Shown in pieces: positions 1 to 7,400 of a stretch of 8,723 nucleotides of DNA. Position 1 is the first letter of the stretch. Every line of letters starts with the position of its first letter. Under the pieces are notes generated by a model. That model searched no databases, was not told where the DNA came from, and saw only the letters and a list, made by a program, of their open reading frames with translations. The translations under genes were made by a program, and so were the position numbers. This stretch comes from Alphaproteobacteria bacterium (lineage in GTDB: Bacteria; Pseudomonadota; Alphaproteobacteria; Rhizobiales; Aestuariivirgaceae): positions 1 to 8,723 of the forward strand of contig JAJRRZ010000028.1 in NCBI GenBank assembly GCA_024279045.1, read 5' to 3'.

Positions 1-51
1 AAGCTCCTCCAGACGCTGCTCAAAATCCCAGAACCCCTTCTGTCCCTTCAT
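1..51 (-). CDS. IS5-family transposase, N-terminal 17 residues only
   Basis: The minus strand from 51 reads ATG AAG GGA CAG AAG GGG TTC TGG and gives M-K-G-Q-K-G-F-W-D-F-E-Q-R-L-E-E-L before the window ends. This opening (a basic start, then F-W/F-D-x-E-x-R-L and a helix of Leu/Glu) is characteristic of IS5-family DDE transposases, which continue with a G-D-P-L motif not visible here. The start is supported by GGAGG nine bases upstream (61-65). The frame is open to the window edge. The protein would cut and join the element ends. With only 17 residues the family call is a recognition of style, not a domain match; the DDE residues and the completeness of the gene cannot be judged. Confidence 0.65.
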   Translation of the reverse strand, partial: MKGQKGFWDFEQRLEEL

Positions 52-60
52 TCTGACATC

Positions 61-65
61 CCTCC
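61..65 (-). promoter_or_regulatory. Ribosome binding site of the IS transposase
   Basis: GGAGG on the minus strand lies nine bases before the ATG at 51. A nearer ATG (at 57-59 on the minus strand) opens only a three-codon frame, ATG TCA GAA TGA, which overlaps the true start, so the downstream ATG is preferred. Confidence 0.5.
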
Positions 66-97
66 AGCGATTCAGGCTTCTTTCTCACCGGAGTGAA

Positions 98-3000
98 TCA
101 TATTCCGACTGAAATGCCCAGTTTCCGGAGGTGTCCAACTGCAGAGTCGGGTGCAAATGCGAGTATCCTGCGCTCCTCTTCTCCCACTTCACTGGCATTT
201 CGTGGTGGCAGACCTGCTTTTTTCCATGTGCCATCGGCCATCCGGAAAAGAGCTTGAGAAGCCTCTTTCAGGAGATTTTCCTTCTTATTCCAGCTTGTTT
301 CCCTCTCAAGAAATTGCTCGTCAAACAGCGCCCCCAACCGTCCGGCGGCATCAGGATCGACGTGTTTCTCCGTTCCAAGCTCCATCCGCAACAATGCAAC
401 ACTATCGAACTTCTTCAGGGCACGCCCTGTCAGCTTGCCTAACAGGTGCGCCGCCTCATGCCCCACCATGTGTTGCGCCACGGTATCGATCACCTTCCAC
501 CCCCTCAGCTTTTCAAGCCGCACGGGATCAGCCAGAGAACCTGTTACCTCCCAGCCAATGTCCTTCAACCGCAGGAATGGTGCAAAAGGCTTTGGCAAAG
601 CGGTAAAAAGCGCCGGACGCTCGGACAGAAGCCTGTGCAGGCCCCCTCCTTCTTCATGCATATGCTTGGCTAGCGGATCTTCCAGATCCGTTTTCAGAAG
701 ATCCACCAGCTTCTTCAGGAAATGCGATGCCCCTGTCTGCGGGTTGCGATTCGCCAAACCCGTTTTCTGCGCAAGGTCTGCCCAGTTCTCCCGAACCAGG
801 TCATGAAGCGCCACAAGCCTCTCACCCAATGCCTTGCCGAAACGACGGAACAGTTTTGCACGATCTTCGCTCGTGCCAGCCAACCGCCCCCTGCCCGGAT
901 CCACACGAAAGGCGGAGGAATTGAGCAGCCAGCCGGCAGTGCATTCTTCCTCCAGTGGTGCCAGCAACCAAAGGCGCGGCACTTTCGGCGGTGCGGGCTG
1001 TGGCCCATCTGGCCCCAGTGGCAAAAACAGCGTGGTGTTTTCATCCAACGAAAGGGCCAGGGCATGCCCGGGCTCAACGCCATCAAACCTTACATGGCGA
1101 ATACCTTTCGTGCCCAAGTCTTCGTAATGTGCTGAATGGAGCTTCCCATCAATCGTGATATGGCGGACACTGCGTGCCATGGCAGGCAGCCAACGCACAC
1201 ATCGCTCGAAGGCCTCAAGGGCGCGCAGCATGTCTTCGGGCCTTTCGGCATCACGGTCAAGTTCGATGATGGTGGCGCGACGCCCCTCTTGCGCAGATTC
1301 GAAAGACAGCTTGCACCCTTCGTCCCAAACCTCGGGCAGCATGCCGCCAACGATGCGACATGATACAACCCCGCTGGCAATGCGCACTTCCTGCGCCACC
1401 AGATGGACACTCTTGAAGCCCAGGCCAAAACGCCCCGTAGCCTCTTCACGTTTTTCCGAAAGATTCATGAGCAGCATGTTGAAGAGATCGCTCTGCCAGT
1501 TCTGCCGCTCTCCCCTTTCAGGATCCGCCCCCAGATGATTGATCAGCCTTCCCCAGTGCAGAACTCTTGCTCCCTTGTCTGTCAGCTCGATGCGATATTC
1601 CGGCATGAACGGCGGTTCATGCTGATGACAGGCATCATCGGCATTCTGGAATAGTTCGAAAATCACGCGTGATGGATCATAGCCATAACTTTCGATGGTC
1701 TTGCGCACCAGCGCCAGCAATTGCGCCACCACACGCTTCTCTTTCAACCGCTCCCACAATTCCTTCTTGTATGCCGGCAACTTTTTGCTCCGCTGCTCGA
1801 CAGGCAGAGCCTGCTCCTTTCTCTCATACTCGTCCAGAATGTTTCGCAGCGCCGTGCCATGCTCCGGCTTGAGTTGGGAAAGTATGGATGGCAAACGGTC
1901 CTCAAGGCGGATGCGAGCATCTTCAACCGTTGCCTGCTCTGCCTTCAGACACTCATCGAGCAGACCATCGAGTTCATCCAGGCAAGCATCCTGAAAATCC
2001 AGACATTCAGCAGCGAGCTTGCGCAGCAACTGCTGCACATGCCGCTTCTCCAGTGGCTGTTCCACACCAGCGATCCTGACCCTGTGCAGCCAGTACTGAT
2101 TGCCTTCAAACGATATACGATGCCGCCGGAGGTGATCGTTAGCTATGATGGACAGCGGCTCAAGCTCGGTGGGCAAACTTCTCCGCTCACCGGTCAGCGT
2201 TTTCATCTTCACAGTTTTTGGCTGTTCCAATGAAAATTGCAAAAACGTCTGATGGCGGATCCTGGACAGGGTGCGTCCGGGAGCTGCCGGTGTGTGGCAT
2301 TTTTCTTCAATATCCTTCAGTTGCTCCCAGATCCGATCAATGCTCCCTGTTGCCAGCCCTGTTTGCCTGACCAGCTTCCTGAAGTTTTCTGTCCTGCGCA
2401 CAATGCCTGCCAGCAGTGCTGCTGCTTCGCCTGAAAGTTCGGCAGCCACATGATCGAGAACAGGCTTCAGTGAATTCGCACACTTCTCTTCCAGTTCCCC
2501 GGATGTTGATGCATCGACAGAACGGGCTGTTTCGCCAGGCAAGGCATCTTTGTTGTGCAGGATTTCAGGTTGTCTGATATCGGGCCGGGGCCAGATGCTT
2601 TCCAGCTTCTCGTCAAGCCTGTGCGCTGCAGCAATGCCATCCACCCAGACAGCAACCTCGCCGGCTGGACGCCAGTTTCCATCTCTTGTCCGCACCCGAA
2701 TTTTCGAAAGAACCGCTCTGGCATCCTCCGGCTTCCATTGGCCAAGACGTCGGAAGCCACAGGCATAAGCCTCGTATGCGGCGCTGGTCAGCTTTTTCTC
2801 CGCTGCGGCTGCATCTGCCAGTGCATCAAGCCAGCGAATGGCATCTTTCACCTTGCCGACTTCGATTTCGCCAAAGGCTTTGAACAATCTTTCGGGATCA
2901 TCTTGCCGCTTCAACAGGGCTGCCAGCAATGGCCAGCCAGGGGCCGGAAAGTGCTTGCCTGCCCTGGCCAGAGAATGGAGCGCCTCATGAAGTTGCTCGC

Positions 3001-6000
3001 TCCTCTCCCCAAGCCATGCCGATGGCTTGATCTCTTCAACCATGAGCAACAGACGCTCGACCGATCCTTCCTCATCGGGCAGAATCCCGTATTTTCGCAG
3101 CGCCTCGAAACCGACGTGCTCACGCAACTGTGGCGCAATGTCGGTTACCGGCACAAAAGGTGCCTCGTCTTCCAGCACGCTGCTGGCAGCATCAAGCACA
3201 TCATCCGGCAAATCCAGGACATCCTCAGGCGCCCATGCCTGCCCCTGCCGATCAAGCAGCCATCTTGCCTCGCGCAGTTGCTTCTGCTGGTTGTCGTCCA
3301 CCCTTTCCAGCTTCTCGAGAGCATCGAGAATTTCGATTGCAAAATCGGCGGGCGAATCCTGTTCGAGGCAGACGGTGATTTGCGCACGCGGCGACCATGT
3401 TTCCACCAACTTTTCGGCCTTGCCGCTGCCTGCAAGAGTATCTGCGACACCCAACTGCGGCACTTGCACATACAATTTCTGCGAGACGGGCCACTTGCCA
3501 ACCTTCCATACCTTTGCCGGGCATGCCCAACCGCCATGGTTCGTTCGTATCACGGGCAGACGTTTCAGGTGATGTTCGGGCAGGTCGGCATCGAGAATTT
3601 CGCCCGCCAGCATTTCATCCATTTCAGCAGCCAGTTCCTCGGCATGCTGCACCAGCAATTCACCAAGCTCTTCTCCTGCAAGATCCTTGATGCCCAGTTG
3701 CCCCACTTTCTTGCGTTCAAGGCGATCCATGATGCTGGCTGGTACAAGAAATGCATCTTGCGCATCCGCAATCGATCGGCGCACGAGCTGTTCGAGCTTT
3801 TGTGTCGTGGTTGAAAGCGCAAACAGCTGCGCGCTCTTGTCCCCGGCGCGACAATCACCCACCGCCAGGGCGCGCAATGCATCCGTGTAATGCGCACTTG
3901 CATCAATGATGTTGGACAACAGTTCCGCACGTGCGCTTTCCGGCCCGAATTTCCCTGCATTGCGCATCAAGCTGGCAGCGGCATCCGAGGACAGATCTGC
4001 GATTTCAAGCCACTCCACATTGCCGAGCACGTTGGCAGCCTCGTTCGACAAAACGAACGCTCCGCAGTCCGGGACGGCTTGCACGAGAAGGGGCAACAGT
4101 TTGCGCGCTTTCGGAACGTCGCCAAACAGGCGTCGCTCTTTGCTTGCCTGTTGCAGCTCGGCAATGCTTGTCAGCCTGGTTCCACGCCCATCCATCACGC
4201 GGACTGTCGGAAGCGACTTCAGTTCCGGATGGGCCAGCACCTCACCCATACTGCCCACATTGCGCAGGATGGCCACAGCCGCTGCCACAGCGGACGCCCC
4301 TGTGCGTTGCCTGTCTTTCAGCAAGGGTTGAAGTGCCTTGATGAGACGAACCGCATCTTCTGGCGAGATGCTGGCGGGATTGTCGGACTCATCACCCAAC
4401 CATTTTTCCGGCACGCACAGCGGCGCACCCCCCACCCTTGCCAAGGTGCGCAACACAGCGCGCGCAACCTCTTTTCCCGGCAATCTCACAAGACTGGAGC
4501 AGTCAAGGTAGCTCAAGACATTCCCGATTTCCTCATGTGAAGCCAGTTTGCTCTCGGATGCCAAGGTCTGCCTCAACAGTGAAACAACAGGTTCGGCCAC
4601 TGCCTTGCGCAAGTCGGCATCATTATGAACAGCAATGCGAAGCATTTCCGCCAGGGTACGCGTTCGCTGTGCCGAAGCGAATGTCGATGGATCCATCTGG
4701 CTGATCAGGCTTGCCAGCTCTTCGGGCTGCCATCGGGGCCTTGTACCGGCAAGCACTTCATCCGGCTCGCAGACAAGTGTGAGATTGCGCCGCGCTGCCC
4801 AGCCCAACAGGTCAGGATGCAGGCTGGCGCATGCAATTCTGCCCTGCGAGTCGGCTGCCGGCAGAGGCCTGAGCTCGACATCAGCTGGCAGCAGACGCCA
4901 TGCCGCGATAATGCTCGAACCTTTCTTGCTGGCTTCGACAACTTGCGCCAGTAGATGCCGGTGCGCAATTGCCTTCCTGTGACGCTGCCCGAAATCCGAA
5001 CCTGCAAGGGCACGCACGGCAGCAGCCAGTTGCCGGCCTGTCAGAACCTTTCTGTCAAGCGCATCGTGCAGGACGGCAGGCAACAATGGCAATATCAGCC
5101 TGTCCCGGATTGCCTGGTTCCACCTTGCCCTTGTCGATACTTCTTCGGAACCCCGATCTTCATCAAGGTCTATAATATCTCTCCGCCCACTATCGACAAA
5201 GAAACAGCCGTGAAGCAGCACCTGCAATTGTGGTACCTTCTCGTCATCCAGCCGTTCGGCAAAAGCCTGCACGACGGGCAGCATTACTGCCCATTCACCG
5301 GAAATCTCCGGCTTGTCATTCGGCCCTGCCACCAGAATGACAGCACCATGGGGCACCGCTTTCTGAGGTTCTTCTTCATCGGTCTGGCGATTGCGTACCC
5401 GTGGCCAGCTTTCCGACTTGCGCAGATCCAGGCAGAAGTCATCCTGCGCCATGCGCTCGCGGCCCACATACGACAGGCCATTGCCCAAATCGCCACCAAA
5501 GGTGTTTTCACCCGCCTTCATGGCATAGCCAATCATGCGCGGGGCATTGCCACGCGAAACCCGAACTCTGGCGGTGCCCACGGAAACATCGATTTCGCGA
5601 ACGTGCCTCAGGCAGGCCAGCAATTTGGCCAGCCTGGAGCCATCCGCCAATGGGCGAAGCATGTCTGGAGAAATGTCCGATTCGACAATCCCGCGACTTG
5701 TCGGCTTGGGTCTCAGGCTAGGACGTCGTAGCGGAAACCACAGGTGCAGCCGCTGCGATTCCGGTATTTCACGTTCACCTGCTGCAATTATCCTTGCGGC
5801 ATCCTGCCTGCTGATTTCATTCCACAGAATGCAATCATCACCCTCGCTTCGCAAAGCGAGAAAAGGATTGACTACAAAAGGCTCCGGAGATGCCTCATAA
5901 CCATGGGGAATCACAATGAATGCATCGCATATATGAAAAACGGACTTCTGGCCCAGACCAAACCGCCCTACCGCTTCCTGATCTGTAGCCTTTATACTCC

Positions 6001-6256
6001 CGCCAAAGGTTTGCATACCCTCGGCCGAGTGCTCGTCAAATGCACCATCATTGACAAGCAGCAGACCACTTCCCTGCAGAAGCGGATTGGAAGCCTGGAG
6101 CCAGCCATCCAGCAATCGCAGGCAGACTTTTGTGGCTTTTGCATCATCGGCGTTCTGTAACAATTCCCGAAAAACAGTGAGCCCGTCGTCATAGGGATAA
6201 CGCTCACGAAGGTTGTATCGAAGGTGTTCCACTATATCCTTGGGGTCAAATTTCAT
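98..6256 (-). CDS. Giant sacsin-like protein with two HSP90-type (GHKL) ATPase modules, probably 3'-truncated
   Basis: This gene encodes 2052 residues, probably cytoplasmic (no signal peptide or membrane segment seen). Module 1 (about residues 8-250) has the sacsin/HSP90 ATP-binding signature: R-E-L-L-Q-N-A-D-D-A with catalytic-type E31 and Mg-binding N35, then N69-D70-G71 (adenine-contacting Asp), then the lid G97-R-F-G-L-G102-Q-K-S-V. Module 2 (about 1510-1790) repeats it: E1534-L-F-Q-N1538-A-D-D-A and G1608-R-F-G-L-G1613-F-K-S-V, but the N-D-G element is replaced by H-W1568-G1569-R. The roughly 1250 residues between are mainly helical, Leu/Ala/Glu rich, and show no nuclease, protease or helicase motif I recognise. 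Sacsin-type proteins are chaperone-like ATPases in animals; bacterial ones are often found in defence islands, so a conflict role is inferred, not shown. The ATG at 6256 is chosen because GGGGGA lies eight bases upstream and the N-box needs this N-terminus. The end looks abnormal: after L-A-F-A-P-D-S-A-V (near position 140) the sequence G-H-L-R-K-L-G-I-S-V-G-I followed by TGA seems to come from the adjoining IS. Relatives usually continue further here. Confidence 0.9.
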   Translation of the reverse strand: MKFDPKDIVEHLRYNLRERYPYDDGLTVFRELLQNADDAKATKVCLRLLDGWLQASNPLLQGSGLLLVNDGAFDEHSAEGMQTFGGSIKATDQEAVGRFGLGQKSVFHICDAFIVIPHGYEASPEPFVVNPFLALRSEGDDCILWNEISRQDAARIIAAGEREIPESQRLHLWFPLRRPSLRPKPTSRGIVESDISPDMLRPLADGSRLAKLLACLRHVREIDVSVGTARVRVSRGNAPRMIGYAMKAGENTFGGDLGNGLSYVGRERMAQDDFCLDLRKSESWPRVRNRQTDEEEPQKAVPHGAVILVAGPNDKPEISGEWAVMLPVVQAFAERLDDEKVPQLQVLLHGCFFVDSGRRDIIDLDEDRGSEEVSTRARWNQAIRDRLILPLLPAVLHDALDRKVLTGRQLAAAVRALAGSDFGQRHRKAIAHRHLLAQVVEASKKGSSIIAAWRLLPADVELRPLPAADSQGRIACASLHPDLLGWAARRNLTLVCEPDEVLAGTRPRWQPEELASLISQMDPSTFASAQRTRTLAEMLRIAVHNDADLRKAVAEPVVSLLRQTLASESKLASHEEIGNVLSYLDCSSLVRLPGKEVARAVLRTLARVGGAPLCVPEKWLGDESDNPASISPEDAVRLIKALQPLLKDRQRTGASAVAAAVAILRNVGSMGEVLAHPELKSLPTVRVMDGRGTRLTSIAELQQASKERRLFGDVPKARKLLPLLVQAVPDCGAFVLSNEAANVLGNVEWLEIADLSSDAAASLMRNAGKFGPESARAELLSNIIDASAHYTDALRALAVGDCRAGDKSAQLFALSTTTQKLEQLVRRSIADAQDAFLVPASIMDRLERKKVGQLGIKDLAGEELGELLVQHAEELAAEMDEMLAGEILDADLPEHHLKRLPVIRTNHGGWACPAKVWKVGKWPVSQKLYVQVPQLGVADTLAGSGKAEKLVETWSPRAQITVCLEQDSPADFAIEILDALEKLERVDDNQQKQLREARWLLDRQGQAWAPEDVLDLPDDVLDAASSVLEDEAPFVPVTDIAPQLREHVGFEALRKYGILPDEEGSVERLLLMVEEIKPSAWLGERSEQLHEALHSLARAGKHFPAPGWPLLAALLKRQDDPERLFKAFGEIEVGKVKDAIRWLDALADAAAAEKKLTSAAYEAYACGFRRLGQWKPEDARAVLSKIRVRTRDGNWRPAGEVAVWVDGIAAAHRLDEKLESIWPRPDIRQPEILHNKDALPGETARSVDASTSGELEEKCANSLKPVLDHVAAELSGEAAALLAGIVRRTENFRKLVRQTGLATGSIDRIWEQLKDIEEKCHTPAAPGRTLSRIRHQTFLQFSLEQPKTVKMKTLTGERRSLPTELEPLSIIANDHLRRHRISFEGNQYWLHRVRIAGVEQPLEKRHVQQLLRKLAAECLDFQDACLDELDGLLDECLKAEQATVEDARIRLEDRLPSILSQLKPEHGTALRNILDEYERKEQALPVEQRSKKLPAYKKELWERLKEKRVVAQLLALVRKTIESYGYDPSRVIFELFQNADDACHQHEPPFMPEYRIELTDKGARVLHWGRLINHLGADPERGERQNWQSDLFNMLLMNLSEKREEATGRFGLGFKSVHLVAQEVRIASGVVSCRIVGGMLPEVWDEGCKLSFESAQEGRRATIIELDRDAERPEDMLRALEAFERCVRWLPAMARSVRHITIDGKLHSAHYEDLGTKGIRHVRFDGVEPGHALALSLDENTTLFLPLGPDGPQPAPPKVPRLWLLAPLEEECTAGWLLNSSAFRVDPGRGRLAGTSEDRAKLFRRFGKALGERLVALHDLVRENWADLAQKTGLANRNPQTGASHFLKKLVDLLKTDLEDPLAKHMHEEGGGLHRLLSERPALFTALPKPFAPFLRLKDIGWEVTGSLADPVRLEKLRGWKVIDTVAQHMVGHEAAHLLGKLTGRALKKFDSVALLRMELGTEKHVDPDAAGRLGALFDEQFLERETSWNKKENLLKEASQALFRMADGTWKKAGLPPRNASEVGEEERRILAFAPDSAVGHLRKLGISVGI

Positions 6257-6489
6257 TTCATGCGTCCCCCATGCCGAGCAAAGCTGATGAATGCCTTCAG
6301 GTATGGCAGATTACTGCATTTCAGAGCGTACCGAGCTTCACACTCCGCAAGCGCATGACAGTCCGCATACGTGAAGGTAACACCTCGGGTTGTTCATGCC
6401 CAACAGCATGTCTCCATCAACCCCCGCCTGTAATTGAGATTTGTTGATTTGATTTCATATTCTACAGTTTCGATTTGAGCATGATATCA
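6253..6489 (-). pseudogene. Probable decayed 3' remnant of a gene formerly upstream of the giant ATPase
   Basis: On the minus strand one frame is open from 6489 to the TGA at 6255-6253 except for a single TGA at 6396-6394. Its stop overlaps the start of the ATPase gene as ATGA, the usual four-base operon overlap. The downstream 46 codons look protein-like (for example T-F-T-Y-A-D-C-H-A-L-A-E-C-E and Y-A-L-K-C-S-N-L-P-Y-L-K-A-F) but have no usable ATG, GTG or TTG near their beginning. Around the internal stop, another frame reads G-D-M-L-L-G-M-N-N-P, as if two compensating frameshifts had occurred, near the G-run at 6421 and near 6386. Above 6489 the frame meets another TGA. I do not recognise the family. 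It may instead be a chance open frame: 46 codons is not long. Confidence 0.3.
6265..6270 (-). promoter_or_regulatory. Probable ribosome binding site of the giant ATPase gene
   Basis: GGGGGA on the minus strand sits eight bases before the ATG at 6256. It is a moderate match to a Shine-Dalgarno. The ATGA overlap with the preceding open frame suggests that, in the intact operon, translation of this gene was coupled to its upstream neighbour. Confidence 0.4.
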
Positions 6490-6637
6490 TCGCTTCTTGC
6501 AACCAGGGAGGTGAAAAGCTACCGCAGACGGAAACGCACACCTTCCAGAGCGGAAGCGGGGTCTTTCCATTATCGTATCAGCTTGCATACTGGGGCTTGA
6601 TGTGGTGCGATACATTGCTAGTTTACGGGGGCTGAGA

Positions 6638-6673
6638 GAAGCGCCGATGGCGGGGTTTCGCCATTGGCGCTTC
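6638..6673. repeat. Strong 15-bp stem-loop
   Basis: Left arm GAAGCGCCGATGGCG (6638-6652) pairs with right arm CGCCATTGGCGCTTC (6659-6673) around the six-base loop GGGTTT. Fourteen of fifteen pairs are Watson-Crick and the other is G-T, which would be a G-U wobble in plus-strand RNA. There is no T-run after the stem on either strand, so it does not look like an ordinary Rho-independent terminator. Confidence 0.85.
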
Positions 6674-6702
6674 GTTGTCAGGGTGCTTGCGGGCTGGGGA
6701 TC

Positions 6703-6751
6703 GTCAAGGGTGAAATCGCTTCCGCGACGGCTTCGAGAAGCCGCCCTTGAC
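6703..6751. other. Compact three-way-junction fold
   Basis: Outer arms GTCAAGGG (6703-6710) and CCCTTGAC (6744-6751) pair perfectly over 8 bp. Inside are two hairpins placed back to back: TCGC-TTCC-GCGA (6716-6727) and CGGCTT-CGAG-AAGCCG (6728-6743; an inner C-G pair is possible but would leave a two-base loop). Only five bases, TGAAA (6711-6715), remain unpaired at the junction. Such economy over 49 bases suggests a folded RNA or a structured single-stranded DNA site. Function unknown; there is no adjacent T-run. Confidence 0.6.
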
Positions 6752-7110
6752 TATCACCAAACCGCGAGGAATCGGGGCCGGATTGGAGCGATTGGCGACT
6801 TGATTTTCGGGAAATTGCATCGTGATTTCGCGGTTTTTGGGCTGAAAAATGTGGTGCGTGGGCCTTCGTTCGAGGGGGTTTTTCGTGGAAAAATTTTGTG
6901 CGCGCGGGCAGCTGAAACGGGCCGAAAATGCATCGGTGAGGGGGAATTTCAAGCGCTGTTGGGCCTGTTTTGATGGCTCGAAAAGTGGTGCGGCAGCGTG
7001 AAAATTTCGCGTGATTTGACCGTTCGCGGTAGCGCGAATGGCGGCATTTTTGGCTCGAAATCGGCGCGTTTTTCATCGTTTTTTCGCTCAGAGGGCGATC
7101 CAACCGGGGC
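6752..7110. other. G/T-skewed tract with loose degenerate repeats
   Basis: A hand count of 6781-6960 gives G 65, C 28, T 52, A 35 on the plus strand, a strong skew unlike the genes around it. Within it are three related segments: GGCTGAAAAATGTGGTGCG (6840-6858), GGCTCGAAAAGTGGTGCGG (6975-6993) and the shorter GGCTCGAAATCGGCGCG (7052-7067). A small hairpin TTCGCG-GTAG-CGCGAA lies at 7023-7038. Overlapping frames here give low-complexity products rich in Pro, Lys, His and Arg on the minus strand, so coding is doubtful. Confidence 0.5.
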
Positions 7111-7237
7111 CAGGGTGGTCAAGGGTGATCCGGCGTCATTGGGAAGTTTGGTCGGGAAAGACGTTGATGCATGCTAGGGCAAGATAAAAGGGATTGGTGC
7201 AAACTGCCCTTAACCCATTGTCCGCGCGCCTGTTTTG

Positions 7238-7268
7238 CCTGCACATGCCGAAAAGGGCCATGTGCAGG
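7238..7268. repeat. 10-bp stem-loop downstream of the integrase
   Basis: CCTGCACATG (7238-7247) and CATGTGCAGG (7259-7268) are perfect inverted repeats around an 11-base loop, about 140 bases past the integrase stop. On the plus strand the stem is followed by TTCTTTCCC; on the minus strand by CAAAAC. A weak terminator reading on the plus strand is possible, but no plus-strand gene precedes it. It could also be a recombinase- or regulator-binding site. Confidence 0.7.
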
Positions 7269-7335
7269 TTCTTTCCCATTAGTTCTTGATGTTTCATCGG
7301 AAAAGATGGTGCAGGTGCGATGCGCCGCCTTTCGC

Positions 7336-7368
7336 GCCCGTGCGCCTTTTCATGTTCGGCACACGGGC
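7336..7368. repeat. Stem-loop just past the integrase 3' end
   Basis: GCCCGTG (7336-7342) pairs with CACGGGC (7362-7368), and CGCC just inside (7343-7346) can add three pairs with GGC (7358-7360). It lies about 40 bases beyond the integrase stop. With no T-run beside it, its role as a terminator is uncertain. Confidence 0.55.
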
Positions 7369-7400
7369 TGGAAGCGATGCTGTCGTGAACGGGATTTCGG

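Larger units (their letters stand above)
1..139 (-). mobile_element. Left (5') end of an IS5-family insertion sequence, partial
   Basis: The minus strand leaving the window at position 1 starts an IS5-type transposase at 51, so an insertion sequence enters from the left edge. Its tip is placed around 136-139 by inference: the giant protein encoded next door stops looking like its family at about that point, and a tip there would leave roughly 85 bases between the element end and the transposase start, normal for IS5-family elements. The minus strand from the proposed tip begins GGACACCTCCGGAAA. The other terminal repeat and the target duplication are outside the window, so the boundary is not proven. 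Confidence 0.5.

Noticed and set aside
2555..3814. Plus-strand open frame of 419 codons inside the giant ATPase gene
   Set aside because: It is a shadow of the minus-strand coding sequence: the opposite frame has clear ATPase modules at both ends in one uninterrupted frame, and this product is Cys/Phe/Gln rich with no recognisable domain.
4955..5731. Plus-strand open frame of 258 codons
   Set aside because: It is antisense to the giant ATPase gene with no plausible ribosome binding site context or domain; explained as a shadow frame.
6481..6490. Perfect 10-bp palindrome ATGATATCAT upstream of the ATPase locus
   Set aside because: It is too short and isolated to call an operator; it could occur by chance and no second copy was seen nearby.
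6492..6745. Minus-strand open frame with internal ATGs near 6615 and 6588
   Set aside because: It is short, Arg/Ser/Pro rich, has no ribosome binding site and includes one arm of each strong hairpin; likely fortuitous.
6602..6973. Plus-strand frame of 123 codons starting near the 15-bp hairpin
   Set aside because: It runs through the hairpin and the three-way junction, has no ribosome binding site and no recognisable family.
6678..7103. Minus-strand frame of 141 codons in the gene-less stretch
   Set aside because: The product is Pro/Lys/His/Arg rich with no domain, the frame crosses the three-way-junction fold, and its openness follows from the strand skew. It also conflicts with another frame on the same strand (6704-6952).
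7176..7210. AGGGCA/TGCCCT inverted repeat with a 23-base loop
   Set aside because: Six-base arms with a long loop are weak and common by chance.
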